The notes beneath the pieces were generated by a model. It ran no database searches, was not told where the DNA came from, and was given only the letters and a program-made list of their open reading frames with translations. DNA of 64,000 nt from assembly GCF_014645375.1 (NCBI RefSeq), contig NZ_BMLT01000001.1, positions 616,835-680,834 of the forward strand, written 5' to 3'. Of this stretch, positions 8,837 to 17,197 are shown one piece after another. How positions within the stretch are numbered: the stretch's first letter is position 1; each line of letters starts with the position of its first letter. This DNA comes from Marinobacterium nitratireducens (GTDB lineage Bacteria; Pseudomonadota; Gammaproteobacteria; Pseudomonadales; Balneatricaceae). A program made the translations under genes and the position numbers.

Positions 8837-8858
8837 AAACCAGTTGGTATGGGCTCAA
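8829..8858 (-). promoter_or_regulatory. TetR-gene promoter with embedded palindromic operator
   Basis: On the minus strand, TTGAGC (8858-8853) and TATAGT (8834-8829) are separated by 18 nt and drive the TetR gene at 8797. The spacer contains ACCA-AC-TGGT (8848-8839), a perfect 4-2-4 dyad. That is a classic place for autorepression and could also control the divergent gene. The boxes are seen directly; regulator identity is inferred from adjacency. Confidence 0.6.
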
Positions 8859-8958
8859 GGCAGCCACCGCCTGTCCGCCTGGGTGCTCAGGCGCCGCCCG
8901 CCAATCCCGTCGAGCGGGACTATGCTGAAGGTAGACAGAGCCCCAGCGAGGTGCGCCC

Positions 8959-9612
8959 ATGAGATTCCACGACCGCCGCGATGCCGGCATTCAGCTGGCG
9001 ACGGCACTGGAGCGTTATCGCGACCACCCGGGCATCGTTTTCCCCCTGCCCCGCGGCGGCGTCACCCTCGGCGTCGAGGTAGCCCGCGCGCTGCAGATGC
9101 CGCTTGACCTGATCGTACCGCGCAAGATAGGCCACCCGGCGAATCCCGAGTATGCCATCTGCGCCGTCGCCGAGTGCGGCGAGCTGCTGTGCAACGAAGC
9201 GGAGCGCGCCCGCGTCGACCCCGACTGGCTCAGGCAGCAGGTCGAGCGCGAACAACACGAAGCACGGCGCCGGCGCGCCCACTACATGGACGGTCGGGAG
9301 CCGCTGAACGCCAGCGGCGCCACCGCGATACTGGTCGATGACGGCATCGCGACCGGCCTCACCATGGAAGCGGCGATACGGGACGCCCGACAGCGCAACG
9401 CCGCGACGATCGTCGTGGCGATACCGGTGGTCCCCCCCGACACTTACCGGCGCCTGAAAACCGAGGTCGACGATGTCGTCGCGCTCGAGGTACCGGAAGT
9501 CTATCGCGGCGCCGTCGGCGCCTATTACGATGATTTCGAACAGGTGACGGATGCCGAAGTGATCGTTATGCTCGAAGACCTCAGGCGCGAACAGCTGGCG
9601 GCACGGCATTGA
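8959..9612 (+). CDS. Phosphoribosyltransferase-family protein
   Basis: 217-aa type I PRTase-fold protein. The PRPP-binding loop is visible as AILVDDGIATGLTM (about residue 128), with a lysine-rich hood region LDLIVPRKIGHPANPEYAI. Such stand-alone proteins (the YcdT/alpha-beta hydrolase-linked type) act on unknown substrates; no purine or pyrimidine gene is nearby. GAGGT precedes the ATG. It lies 51 nt upstream of the aminotransferase in the same direction and is probably co-transcribed with it under control of the divergent TetR. Confidence 0.85.
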   Translation: MRFHDRRDAGIQLATALERYRDHPGIVFPLPRGGVTLGVEVARALQMPLDLIVPRKIGHPANPEYAICAVAECGELLCNEAERARVDPDWLRQQVEREQHEARRRRAHYMDGREPLNASGATAILVDDGIATGLTMEAAIRDARQRNAATIVVAIPVVPPDTYRRLKTEVDDVVALEVPEVYRGAVGAYYDDFEQVTDAEVIVMLEDLRREQLAARH

Positions 9613-9663
9613 CGCCAGCCATAGCGGCCTTTGTATCGTTTATTGCTATCAGGAGGATACCCC

Positions 9664-10791
9664 ATGCCCGGACTGCTACCCGACGTCGATCCGGACGGAC
9701 TGCTCGAATACTCGGTGGTGTACACCGACCGCTCGCTCAACCATATGTCCAAGGCCTTCCAGTCGGTGATGACCGATATCTCGGCGATGCTGCGCGAGGT
9801 GTACAGGGCGCACTCGGTGGCGATCGTGCCCGGCAGCGGCACCTTCGGCATGGAAGCGGTGGCCCGTCAGTTTGCCACCGGCAGCAAGTGCCTGGTGATC
9901 CGTAACGGCTGGTTCAGTTATCGCTGGACGCAGATCTTCGAAATGGGATCCATCCCGGCGTCCAGCACCGTGCTCAAAGCCCGCCCGGTACAGGACGGCC
10001 CCGAAGCCCCGCTGGCACCCGCGCCGATCGAGGAAGTCGTCGCCACCATTCGCGACGCCAGACCCGAGCTGGTTTTCGCACCCCATGTGGAAACATCGTC
10101 GGGCATGATGCTGCCGGACGACTATATCCGGCAGATGGCGGACGCCGTTCACGAAGTCGGCGGCATGCTGGTGCTCGACTGCATTGCCTCCGGCTGCGTC
10201 TGGGTCGACATGCAGGCCACCGGCGTCGACATCCTGATCAGCGCACCGCAAAAGGGCTGGAGCGGTTCGCCCTGCTGCGCCATGGTGATGCTCGGCGAAA
10301 CGGCGCGTGAACGCATCGAAAGCACCACCAGCACCAGTTTCGCCTGCGACCTGCGCAAATGGCTGCAGATCATGGAGACCTACGAAAACGGCGGACACGC
10401 CTATCACGCCACCATGCCCACCGATGGCTTGCGCACGCTGCGTGACGTCATGCAGGAAACCCGCGACTACGGCTTCGACGATGTGCGCGAGGAGCAGATC
10501 GAGCTCGGCCTGCGGGTCCGCGCGCTGCTCGAGCGCCACGGCTTCACCAGTGTCGCCGCAAGCGGCTTCCAGGCTCCCGGCGTCGTGGTCTGCTATACCC
10601 GTGACAGCGATATCCAGAACGGCAGCCGCTTCCTCGGCGAGGGCATGCAGATCGCCGCCGGCGTTCCGCTGATGTGCGACGAGCCGGAGGACTTCCGCAC
10701 CTTCAGGCTGGGCCTGTTCGGACTCGACAAGCTGCACAACCCCGAACGCACCGTCGAGCAGCTGGAAGCCGTGCTCGACAAGGTGCTGTAG
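9664..10791 (+). CDS. Class V aminotransferase (alanine/serine-glyoxylate type)
   Basis: 375-aa PLP enzyme of fold type I, class V, related to alanine-glyoxylate/serine-pyruvate aminotransferases. Signatures: PGSGTFGMEAVA (PLP phosphate region), PHVETSSGMMLP, the Asp in VLDCIASGC and the Schiff-base Lys in SAPQKGWSGSP. The ATG at 9664 follows an AGGAGG; a TTG 33 nt upstream is possible but has no ribosome binding site. The precise substrate pair is not readable. The next gene downstream is a TetR regulator. Confidence 0.88.
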   Translation: MPGLLPDVDPDGLLEYSVVYTDRSLNHMSKAFQSVMTDISAMLREVYRAHSVAIVPGSGTFGMEAVARQFATGSKCLVIRNGWFSYRWTQIFEMGSIPASSTVLKARPVQDGPEAPLAPAPIEEVVATIRDARPELVFAPHVETSSGMMLPDDYIRQMADAVHEVGGMLVLDCIASGCVWVDMQATGVDILISAPQKGWSGSPCCAMVMLGETARERIESTTSTSFACDLRKWLQIMETYENGGHAYHATMPTDGLRTLRDVMQETRDYGFDDVREEQIELGLRVRALLERHGFTSVAASGFQAPGVVVCYTRDSDIQNGSRFLGEGMQIAAGVPLMCDEPEDFRTFRLGLFGLDKLHNPERTVEQLEAVLDKVL

Positions 10792-10955
10792 CCCGGCGAC
10801 TGCGGTGGAGCGAGGCTTGGCCGCCTGTAATGCAGCCAGGGCCTCGCGCAACCCGCACCCGCATCGCGCTCACCCGCTGTTGCTCAGGTCGCCGGCTTCA
10901 CTGAAGCATCGCTGCGCCCCGCCTGCCCTTACAACGCCGCGCAAGTTGTGCCACC

Positions 10956-11651
10956 ATGCGCGCTATGTCGAGCAAAACAACCCAAGCCAACCCAAGCCAG
11001 GCCAGCGGCGAACGCCAGCGCACCGCACGCCGCATCTACGGCGGCAGGACCTCGCGCGAACGCACCCAGGCGCGACGCGAACGTCTGATCTTCGCCGCAC
11101 TGCGCCTTTACGGCGATGCCGGATTTCGCACCACAACGGTGCGTGCGATCTGCCAGGAAGCCGGACTCACCGAGCGCTATTTTTATGAGTCGTTCAGCAA
11201 CAGCGAGGAGCTGCTGTGCGCGGTTTGCAGCTGGTCAATGGGCAGACTCCGACAGCTGGCCCGCGAGGCCGTCGCAGCCTCAGGCGCCGACCCTGCACAG
11301 CGCCTTAGAGCCAGCACCCGGGCCTACTTCGATTATATCCAGGCCAATCCCGGCCATGGCCGTATCGCCCTGTTCGAAATGGAAGGCACGAGCCGGACAA
11401 CCAGCGATCATTTGCGCGCGGAACTCGATCAGACCATAGAGCTGATCGTTGAACTGCATTTCGAACCGCTCGGGACAGCACCGTCGGGCCTGCAGCCGGA
11501 GCTGCTGGCCCGCGCACTGCTCGGTGCCACCTATCAGCTGGCCAAGGAGTGGCTGCAGTCCGGCTTCCGGCAGCCATCCGACACCCTTGCATTGCAGGTG
11601 GAGGCGCTTTACGCCGCACTGACCCAACGATGGTCGGATGCCGGCCGCTGA
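10956..11651 (+). CDS. TetR/AcrR-family transcriptional regulator
   Basis: Up to 231 aa. A basic N-terminal extension (RRIYGGRTSRERTQARRERL) precedes the helix-turn-helix (YGDAGFRTTTVRAICQEAGL, then TERYFYESFSNSEELL), followed by a C-terminal ligand domain. Start is uncertain: ATG codons at 10956 and 10965 are both possible and neither has a clear ribosome binding site. It lies 164 nt after the class V aminotransferase in the same direction, so co-transcription is possible but the gap suggests its own promoter. Target unknown. Confidence 0.88.
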   Translation: MRAMSSKTTQANPSQASGERQRTARRIYGGRTSRERTQARRERLIFAALRLYGDAGFRTTTVRAICQEAGLTERYFYESFSNSEELLCAVCSWSMGRLRQLAREAVAASGADPAQRLRASTRAYFDYIQANPGHGRIALFEMEGTSRTTSDHLRAELDQTIELIVELHFEPLGTAPSGLQPELLARALLGATYQLAKEWLQSGFRQPSDTLALQVEALYAALTQRWSDAGR

Positions 11652-11665
11652 GGCCGGCACCCTTC

Positions 11666-11875
11666 TCAGGCGGAACTGTCCGTAATCTGGTCGTCGATCC
11701 AGTCGAGCGCTTCGGCTTCGCTGCGGCAGTAATGCACCACCTGCCCCCAGGGCAAGGGACTGCCATCGGCGCCGAGGCTGTGGCGATAGACCCACCAGCT
11801 GTCCGGCGCGGCGGCACGGCAGGAATGAGCGGGCGGGATACTGAGCAGAGGCTCATAGGCTGCGGTAGTCATCAT
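11666..11875 (-). CDS. Small hypothetical protein (69 aa)
   Basis: Start at 11875 is supported by GGGAGAG about 6 nt upstream; a longer in-frame version lacks this. The sequence is MMTTAAYEPLL... with a Trp/Tyr-rich centre (DSWWVYRHSL, LPWGQVVHYC) and an acidic C-terminus (SEAEALDWIDDQI). No transmembrane segment or signal peptide. No family recognised with confidence. It is convergent with the TetR gene, only 14 nt apart, and downstream of a roughly 400-nt gap. Confidence 0.6.
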   Translation of the reverse strand: MMTTAAYEPLLSIPPAHSCRAAAPDSWWVYRHSLGADGSPLPWGQVVHYCRSEAEALDWIDDQITDSSA

Positions 11876-12245
11876 ACGACTCTCCCTTTTGGGGCTGCTC
11901 GACCGCCGGTTGTCGGCGGACATTCGTTGAACCGGCGGCCTTCCGGCCGCCTGCCTGCCCGCTGCGGGCCGGGTGAGACGCTGCAGGGACAGGCAAATAG
12001 CTTCATGCATACAAATCTTATGCAGAAAGTGCGCCAGCTAAACCTCTGTCGGTACGTGCGGGTGCCAGGCCTGTGTCGAATCGGCCGGAGGGCATGAAAT
12101 AGGTTCTTCGCGCTCAAAGCGGGAAACTCACCTGGGGTGGCACTGAGTGAAACGAAGCGCAGCGACGCTCTGCAAACAGGGTTCGGGTAATGGACCGGGT
12201 ACGACCGGCAGGCGGCGGGAAGATACTGACGTTTTAGGTCGTAAC
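11876..12245. other. Intergenic region without recognised genes
   Basis: About 370 nt between the small ORF at 11666-11875 and the phasin terminator. It contains GC-rich inverted stretches (for example CGGCGGCCTTCCGGCCGCC near 11932) and no convincing coding frame. The promoter for the small ORF is presumably within it, but no clear box pair could be fixed. Confidence 0.5.
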
Positions 12246-12271
12246 AGCGCCGGCCCGGGCGGGCCGGCGCT
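12246..12271 (-). terminator. Hairpin downstream of the phasin gene
   Basis: Perfect 11-bp stem AGCGCCGGCCC / GGGCCGGCGCT with a 4-nt loop, 14 nt beyond the phasin stop on the minus strand. The following T tract is weak, so factor-independent termination is likely but not certain. Confidence 0.65.
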
Positions 12272-12284
12272 GAGGAGACTCCGA

Positions 12285-13064
12285 TCAGGCGTCGGAGTCG
12301 GTTTTGCTGGTAGCGGAAGCCGTTTTGGCGGCAACCTCGACAGATTTCTCTGCCGCGGCCTTGGGCGCTTCGGGCGCGCTTGCAGCGGTCGACGTCTTGG
12401 CCGGAGTGACCGGCTCTGCTGCCTTCTCGACCGGGGCGGTGGCAGTCGCCGGGCTCAGGGTCGGAATGGCTTCGCTGGCGACGGCGCTCGCCGCGGGCTT
12501 GGCACTCGTTTTCGGCGCTGCGGGAGCAGTCGCGGTCTTGGCTGCGCTGCTGGCGGCCGTCGATCCGGACTTGGCGGTGCTGGCGCGGGCGCTTTTGCGG
12601 CGGGTTTTCGGCGCAGCCTTCTTCGCCGCCGGCTGTTTGGCCTCTTCGGCAACGGGCGCCGCCGGCGCCGCCGGTTTTGCAGCCACCTCAACCGGTTCCG
12701 GCTTGACTTCGGCCACCGACTTGACTTCGGCGACCGGCTTCGCAGCCGGTGCTTCTTCCGCCTTTTCCTGGCGCAGCAGCGAACTCAGGGTCGCAATCTG
12801 GCCGGACAGCGTCTTGTGCGCCAGACGGGTTGTACCGAGCAACCCCTCGCGTGCCACCTCGCCGCAATCCTGCAGGAAGTCGGCCTGCGCCGACAGCAGA
12901 TCTGCCGGGGTTTTGACATCGCCCAGGGCTGTACCGAAGCGCTTGCTCGCTTCCTGCAGTCTGGCGGCGGAATCCTGCGCCGACTCTCCCAGGGACTTGA
13001 TAAACGTTACGCTATCCTGTGCGCTCTGACGGGCGGCATCCACCACTTCTTTGCCTGCAAACAT
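12285..13064 (-). CDS. Phasin-family protein with Ala/Lys-rich histone-H1-like tail
   Basis: 259-aa polyhydroxyalkanoate granule-associated protein. Residues 1-110 form the amphipathic phasin domain (FAGKEVVDAARQSAQDSV, then LLSAQADFLQDCGEVAREGL). Residues 115-259 are low-complexity Ala/Lys/Pro/Thr with a basic patch (AAKKAAPKTRRKSARAST) like the DNA-binding tail of PhaF/AlgP proteins. The start at 13064 has GAGGAGAG upstream, while an upstream reading adds 44 unrelated residues. A PhaF-like role in distributing granules on the nucleoid is plausible. No PHA synthase is in the window. Confidence 0.85.
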   Translation of the reverse strand: MFAGKEVVDAARQSAQDSVTFIKSLGESAQDSAARLQEASKRFGTALGDVKTPADLLSAQADFLQDCGEVAREGLLGTTRLAHKTLSGQIATLSSLLRQEKAEEAPAAKPVAEVKSVAEVKPEPVEVAAKPAAPAAPVAEEAKQPAAKKAAPKTRRKSARASTAKSGSTAASSAAKTATAPAAPKTSAKPAASAVASEAIPTLSPATATAPVEKAAEPVTPAKTSTAASAPEAPKAAAEKSVEVAAKTASATSKTDSDA

Positions 13065-13239
13065 ACGACTCTCCTCATTCGGGCAATACGCTGAAATTGC
13101 TGCACCGCAAAACGTACCCTGTTGGCGCTTTTTCTTCAATAGAAGAAACAGGTACAGGCAACCGTGCCGCGTTCGGATCTGAAGCCGTCTGTTCAATCGA
13201 TCAGAGTGATGCAGCGCATCAAGGACAGGCGGCGCCGGG

Positions 13240-13341
13240 TCAGCGCAGCAGAATCAGGCCGAAAGAGATAAGAATCGCGCCGTGAAAGAGCTTTTCGAGC
13301 AGCTCGGGATCTAGCTGGAGTTGGGGTTGCGGGTGTGCCAT
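13240..13341 (-). CDS. Putative 33-aa membrane microprotein upstream of phasin
   Basis: Reads MAHPQPQLQLDPELL, then EKLFHGAILISFGLILLR, stop. It has a polar Pro/Gln N-terminus and one short hydrophobic C-terminal helix. It lies 175 nt upstream of the phasin on the same strand, and a well-formed sigma70 promoter (13459-13486) points at it. The ribosome binding site is poor (AGGA about 12 nt upstream). No homology recognised. It could be a real small protein of the PHA locus or part of the phasin leader. Confidence 0.4.
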   Translation of the reverse strand: MAHPQPQLQLDPELLEKLFHGAILISFGLILLR

Positions 13342-13458
13342 AAGGCGTTGGTGTCCTGCCGGTTGGTCAATTGCTGTGTAAGAGAGAACAGGTTCGCCTG
13401 AAACAGTGGTCCGTTGAGGCCGTCTGCACAGGAATCAGCTGCGGTTTCGAGGCTCGCA

Positions 13459-13486
13459 ATTCTAGTGAATCCGCGCCCTGGGTCAA
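13459..13486 (-). promoter_or_regulatory. Sigma70-type promoter for microORF/phasin
   Basis: On the minus strand TTGACC (13486-13481), a 16-nt spacer and TAGAAT (13464-13459) fall in an otherwise non-coding area. The first gene downstream is the 33-aa ORF at 13341, then the phasin at 13064. Confidence 0.6.
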
Positions 13487-13845
13487 TGTTTATAATCAGT
13501 AGAAATTTTCACCTGACGGGTGACTTTGGCTCAGCCATTCAAAAGCCGCCAAACACGGCTTCAATGCACGTATTACGGGCACTTTTACCAAGGGAAAAAG
13601 TTCACCCGAAAATTTCACAGAGCTGTAATAGTTGAGCTATATCTAAAAATAACCCCCTAAAACCAGAGACCGAAAAGGGCCGAAAAGGGCCGAAAAGCGG
13701 CTCCCTACAGGCAGAATATCGGGTCCTTTTTCAGGTTCATCGCGCTTTAGCAGGGTGTTGAAAAGTGCTTTCGAGGCCGCCGAGTCCAGCGGAACGCCGC
13801 CCCACGAACTGCCGCCCAGACCCAAACTAGCGAAAACGCGCAGTC
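13487..13845. other. AT-richer intergenic region
   Basis: Noticeably lower GC than its surroundings, especially around 13490-13660, with no convincing ORF. It includes a small dyad TCACC-TGACG-GGTGA, a 10-bp tandem repeat (13670-13697) and the stretch AGCAGGGTGTTGAAAA near 13750, a motif often seen near insertion-sequence ends in pseudomonads. It may be a decayed mobile-element scar; no transposase remnant is visible. Confidence 0.4.
13670..13697. repeat. Short tandem repeat, CCGAAAAGGG
   Basis: Two full 10-bp copies (13670-13679, 13680-13689) and a partial third (CCGAAAAG) in the gap before the inverted-repeat element. No function is visible. Confidence 0.7.
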
Positions 13846-14027
13846 GTAGGATGGGTGGAGCGACGCCCCGGTACGGCGTATCCGCCACTAATGCGGCCAG
13901 GGCGTCGTGCAACCCATCTTGGACGTCGGTTCGGCACTATGCCTGTAGCCGACTCATTGATGGGTTGCGCCGCGTCAACCTCGCTGAAAGCGTTAACATT
14001 GCGCCAATGCGGCTCCACCCATCCTAC
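13846..14027. repeat. 182-bp element with perfect 16-bp terminal inverted repeats
   Basis: The ends are GTAGGATGGGTGGAGC and its exact reverse complement (14012-14027). Inside, each half is itself a unit: left 13846-13918 ends GCAACCCATC, and right 13959-14027 begins GATGGGTTGC, so the element is two copies of one hairpin-forming unit in opposite orientation with about 40 nt between them. A related unit is at 41036-41228. Looks like a non-autonomous dispersed repeat (MITE/REP-like). No ORF within is credible. Confidence 0.7.
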
Positions 14028-14076
14028 TTTTGACCCCTGGATTAATGCTGATCGGCGACGAACCCTTTTTCAGCGC

Positions 14077-15591
14077 TCAGTAACGGCATGCGCGGTCGGT
14101 GCGGGCAAGGCGGCGCAGGCGGCGCGAGAGACTGTCGACAACCATGTTGAGCAGCGCCGTCACCAGAATCAGCAGGAAAGCCCGGTCGTAGCGGATCTCC
14201 TCGAACGCCGAATCGATATAGAACCCCAGGGTGGCGATACCGAGGATTCCCATGATGGCGCTCTCGCGCAGGATCACCTCCCAGCGATAGAAAAGCAGCG
14301 CCAGCAGCGCTGGAAATCGGCGCGGGGTTTCGATGTAGGCGTAGCGCTTGAGCCCTGTGGGATCGTCGGGCCGCCTGATCGGGCTCTTGAACTCGGCATC
14401 GCTGCCATTGGCCACCAGGAATGCGATCAGTCCGCCATTGTGAAGCGCCAGAGCCAGCACCGCGGGCAGCCCTGAGGGCCCGAACAGCAGCAGAAATACG
14501 TAGGCCAGCACCATTTCCGGGGTCGAGCGCAGCACCAGCAGCACGAAGCGACCGGGCCAGCGCAACACGGGTCCGGCAAGGGCACGACTGGCAAAGGGAT
14601 AGATCAGCAGGATCACGAAGCCCGTCAGCACCAGCGCGATCTGGGTCAGCAGCAGCGTTTGCACAAGTCCAGGCCAGACCTGTTCGCTGAACATGTCGCC
14701 ATACCAGGCCTGCAGTGCCGCCCAGTCGCCCTCGAGCAGCGCCGCAGGCCAGATGTCCTGGCTGATGAAACGCCACAGATAGCCGCCGTTGCTGAAACCC
14801 ACCGTTTCCGGCAGCAGCCAGCACGCCGCCAGCAGATACAGTGGCACAAGCCGCGGGCGCAACCACAGGCGAATGCCGGCAATCAACAGCAGAAAAGCCC
14901 AGAGCAGCGCCCCGGCTTCAGGGTACTGCCCTTGCCGGAAAGCCGTTTCCAGATGGAAACCCAGTGTCGGCAGCCCGATGAAACCCAGGATGGCACTCGA
15001 GCGCAGCGCACATTCGAAACGGTAGCGGGTGTAGCTGACAAGGGCCGGCCAGGACTGCGGTATCAGGGTATACAGGTGACGTTTGAGGCCGCCGGTGCCG
15101 GGCGGCAGTGTGCGCGAGGGCTCCGCAGCCTGCTGCTCGAATATCTCCGCGAACACCTTGGCGAAGACACCGGTAAAGGGCACCAGTATGGCCAGCAAAC
15201 CGGTGGTTGCGCCCAGGCCGTACAGTTGCATGAAGATCAGGCCCCAGAACAGCTCGTGCACCGAGCGCACCGCCGCGCACAACAGCCTTACCGGCAGCCA
15301 GCGGAATGCCATCGCCAGCAACAGCCCGAGCGGCGCCGCCAGGGCCACCGCCAGCAACGCGAAGGCAATGGTCTGCCCCAGCGCCTGCGCAAGGCCCGGC
15401 AGATCGTGCCAGGCCGGCTGCACCAGTCCCCGCCCGATACGCGACAGTTCCTGCCAGGGATCGACGCGGTAGACCTCGATGTCGGCGCCCATAAGCGCCA
15501 ACAGCGCGGCGAGTATCAGCAGCAGGCAGACGCCATTGAGGATTCGGGCGCTGGAGCCCCGCCCGCTGAGAATAAGACTGCCGGCGATCAT
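14077..15591 (-). CDS. Double-length PhnE-type ABC permease (putative selenium-oxyanion importer)
   Basis: 504-aa inner-membrane permease containing two tandem PhnE-like transmembrane units. Each unit ends in an ATPase-contact loop: GLKRHLYTLIPQSWPAL with SSAILGFIGLPTLGFHLETAF in the first half, and GLKRYAYIETPRRFPALL with ESAIMGILGIATLGFYIDSAF in the second. Ordinary PhnE proteins carry one such unit, so this is a fusion or duplication that supplies both subunits of the pore. It overlaps the upstream ATPase gene by 4 nt (ATGA) and is the last gene of a minus-strand run that begins with selD. Substrate is inferred from that context. Confidence 0.85.
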   Translation of the reverse strand: MIAGSLILSGRGSSARILNGVCLLLILAALLALMGADIEVYRVDPWQELSRIGRGLVQPAWHDLPGLAQALGQTIAFALLAVALAAPLGLLLAMAFRWLPVRLLCAAVRSVHELFWGLIFMQLYGLGATTGLLAILVPFTGVFAKVFAEIFEQQAAEPSRTLPPGTGGLKRHLYTLIPQSWPALVSYTRYRFECALRSSAILGFIGLPTLGFHLETAFRQGQYPEAGALLWAFLLLIAGIRLWLRPRLVPLYLLAACWLLPETVGFSNGGYLWRFISQDIWPAALLEGDWAALQAWYGDMFSEQVWPGLVQTLLLTQIALVLTGFVILLIYPFASRALAGPVLRWPGRFVLLVLRSTPEMVLAYVFLLLFGPSGLPAVLALALHNGGLIAFLVANGSDAEFKSPIRRPDDPTGLKRYAYIETPRRFPALLALLFYRWEVILRESAIMGILGIATLGFYIDSAFEEIRYDRAFLLILVTALLNMVVDSLSRRLRRLARTDRACRY

Positions 15592-16328
15592 GAGGTGCGG
15601 ATAACCCAGCCATCGCTTTCCGGGGCCGGCTCGCCGGCCTCCGGAGTGCCATCCTGCTGGTAGAACTGATCAAGGGCCGCGGCACTGAGTTCAGCGGCGG
15701 CGCAGTCGCAGCAGATACGCCCTTCACGCAGCACCAGGATGCGATCGAAATGGTCCAGCGCCTGCTGCCGGTTGTGCAGGCTCACCACCGCCGTTTCGTG
15801 CTCTGCCAGAAGATGCTTCAGCAATGCGTCGGCCTGCAGCGGATCGACCGACGACACCGGCTCGTCGCCAAGGAAGATCGGCTGCCGGCGGTAGAGCGCG
15901 CGGCCAATGGCGACGCGCTGGCGCTGACCGCCCGAAAGCCGGTCCGCCGACTGCCAGAGCTGTTCTTCGAGTCCCAGCCTGCGCGTCAGTTCCGTAATGT
16001 CCCGGCGATGGGACGGCAGGGGCCGCAGCAGATTCCACAACGCCGGCAGATTGCCGACCCGGTCCAGCGCGCCGATGAAGATATTCTGGTACACCGACAG
16101 CAGGTCGACGATGCCGCCGCCCTGGGGCTGCAGCGCGGTACTGGCCGCCTGCTGGCCATACAGCAGGTTAAGCAGCGTCGACTTCCCGGCACCCGAAGGC
16201 CCCAGCAGCGCCACCCGCTCGCCGCGCCGGATGCTGAGACTGATGCTGTCCAGCACCCGCGTGCGGCCGTAACTGAGGGACTGCGCGCTCAGGCTGAACA
16301 GCGCCGGCCCCCGTTTGCCATCACTCAT
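15588..16328 (-). CDS. PhnC-type ABC ATPase (putative selenium-oxyanion importer)
   Basis: 246-aa ATPase of a phosphonate-class importer. Walker A GPSGAGKST, Q-loop region SVYQNIFIGAL, signature LSGGQRQR and Walker B IFLGDEPVSSVDP are all present. The start at 16328 makes an 8-nt overlap with the end of the binding-protein gene, suggesting translational coupling; an upstream in-frame start would run deeper into that gene. It is co-transcribed with the binding protein before it and the double permease after it. Phosphonate cannot be excluded as substrate, but no phn catabolic gene is near. Confidence 0.88.
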   Translation of the reverse strand: MSDGKRGPALFSLSAQSLSYGRTRVLDSISLSIRRGERVALLGPSGAGKSTLLNLLYGQQAASTALQPQGGGIVDLLSVYQNIFIGALDRVGNLPALWNLLRPLPSHRRDITELTRRLGLEEQLWQSADRLSGGQRQRVAIGRALYRRQPIFLGDEPVSSVDPLQADALLKHLLAEHETAVVSLHNRQQALDHFDRILVLREGRICCDCAAAELSAAALDQFYQQDGTPEAGEPAPESDGWVIRTS

Positions 16329-17178
16329 CCAGCAGTCCGATAGCCCTGGCGGTGTCTTCGATCGGGCCATAGTCGTCGTTGCTCGCCGGCACGAAGCTCT
16401 GGCGCGGGAAGCTGGCCAGCAGGTCCGGGTCCTTCATCTCAAGCAGCGACTGCCGAACCTGGTCCTTGAAGCCCTCCCCGAAGCGCTCGTCGACGTCGCC
16501 GCGAATCGTCCACTGGTAATCGGGATAGGTCGGCGTGGTCCAGATCACTGAGACTTTCTGTGGATCAACCTTGCCCTGCTCGAGCTCGCTCTCCCAGACC
16601 GAAAAGTTGACCGCGCCGATCTGATAGGCGCCGGACTGCACCTGGGCGATGGTGCGGCTGTGGTCGCCGGAGAAGCCGACGCGGGAGAAGATATCCTCAG
16701 GCGCGGCCTGGAAACGCTCGCGCAGATAGAACTCCGGCATCAGCCGGCCCGAAGTCGAGCCCTTGGAGCCAAAGGTGAAGGTCTTGCCGCGCAGGGCGTC
16801 GCTGAGCGTGTCCGACGCGTCCACCCCGGCGCTCTGGTGCGCGATGAAGTAGGTCTTGAAGAACTGATCCTCATAGCCCTGCGCCAGTGCTTCCGAGCCG
16901 GGTACCAGTCGCCGCGCCTGCACCCCGGACAGTCCGCCGAACCACGCCAGCTGTACCTGGTTGTTGCGAAACGCGGTGATCGCCGCGGCATAGGATTTGA
17001 CCGGAATATACTGTACCTCAACACCGAGCTGTTCGCCGAGATAGTCGGCCACCTTGCCGAAGCGCTCCTGAAGACGCGATTCGTCCTCATCGGGAATGGC
17101 GGTGAACACGAAGGTCTCGGCCTGTGCCAGTGCGGGCAGCAGCAGGCCCAGGGCCAGGAAACGACGCAGAATCGGCAT
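16321..17178 (-). CDS. PhnD-like periplasmic binding protein, putative selenate/selenite type
   Basis: 285-aa periplasmic solute-binding protein with a signal peptide (RRFLALGLLLPALAQA). PhnD-family features: FTAIPDEDESRLQERFGKVA at the mature N-terminus, VKSYAAAITAFRNNQVQLAWFGG, and a GSKGSTSGRLMPEFYLRE anion-binding loop. A PhnD-family branch found next to selD is annotated in protein families as putative selenate ABC binding protein. The gene here directly follows selD and mnmH (AAGGAG ribosome binding site, 19 nt after mnmH), which supports that reading. Transport substrate is inference. Confidence 0.85.
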   Translation of the reverse strand: MPILRRFLALGLLLPALAQAETFVFTAIPDEDESRLQERFGKVADYLGEQLGVEVQYIPVKSYAAAITAFRNNQVQLAWFGGLSGVQARRLVPGSEALAQGYEDQFFKTYFIAHQSAGVDASDTLSDALRGKTFTFGSKGSTSGRLMPEFYLRERFQAAPEDIFSRVGFSGDHSRTIAQVQSGAYQIGAVNFSVWESELEQGKVDPQKVSVIWTTPTYPDYQWTIRGDVDERFGEGFKDQVRQSLLEMKDPDLLASFPRQSFVPASNDDYGPIEDTARAIGLLDE

Positions 17179-17197
17179 AGTTGGGCTCCTTGTCCGT

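Noticed and set aside
12304-13029. Open frame of about 240 codons on the plus strand, antisense to the phasin
   Set aside because: Ala/Val-rich composition arises from reading the complementary strand of the Ala/Lys tail; no ribosome binding site and no family.
13670-13697. CRISPR-like repeats
   Set aside because: The 10-bp tandem copies have no spacers; no other regularly spaced repeats or cas genes are visible.
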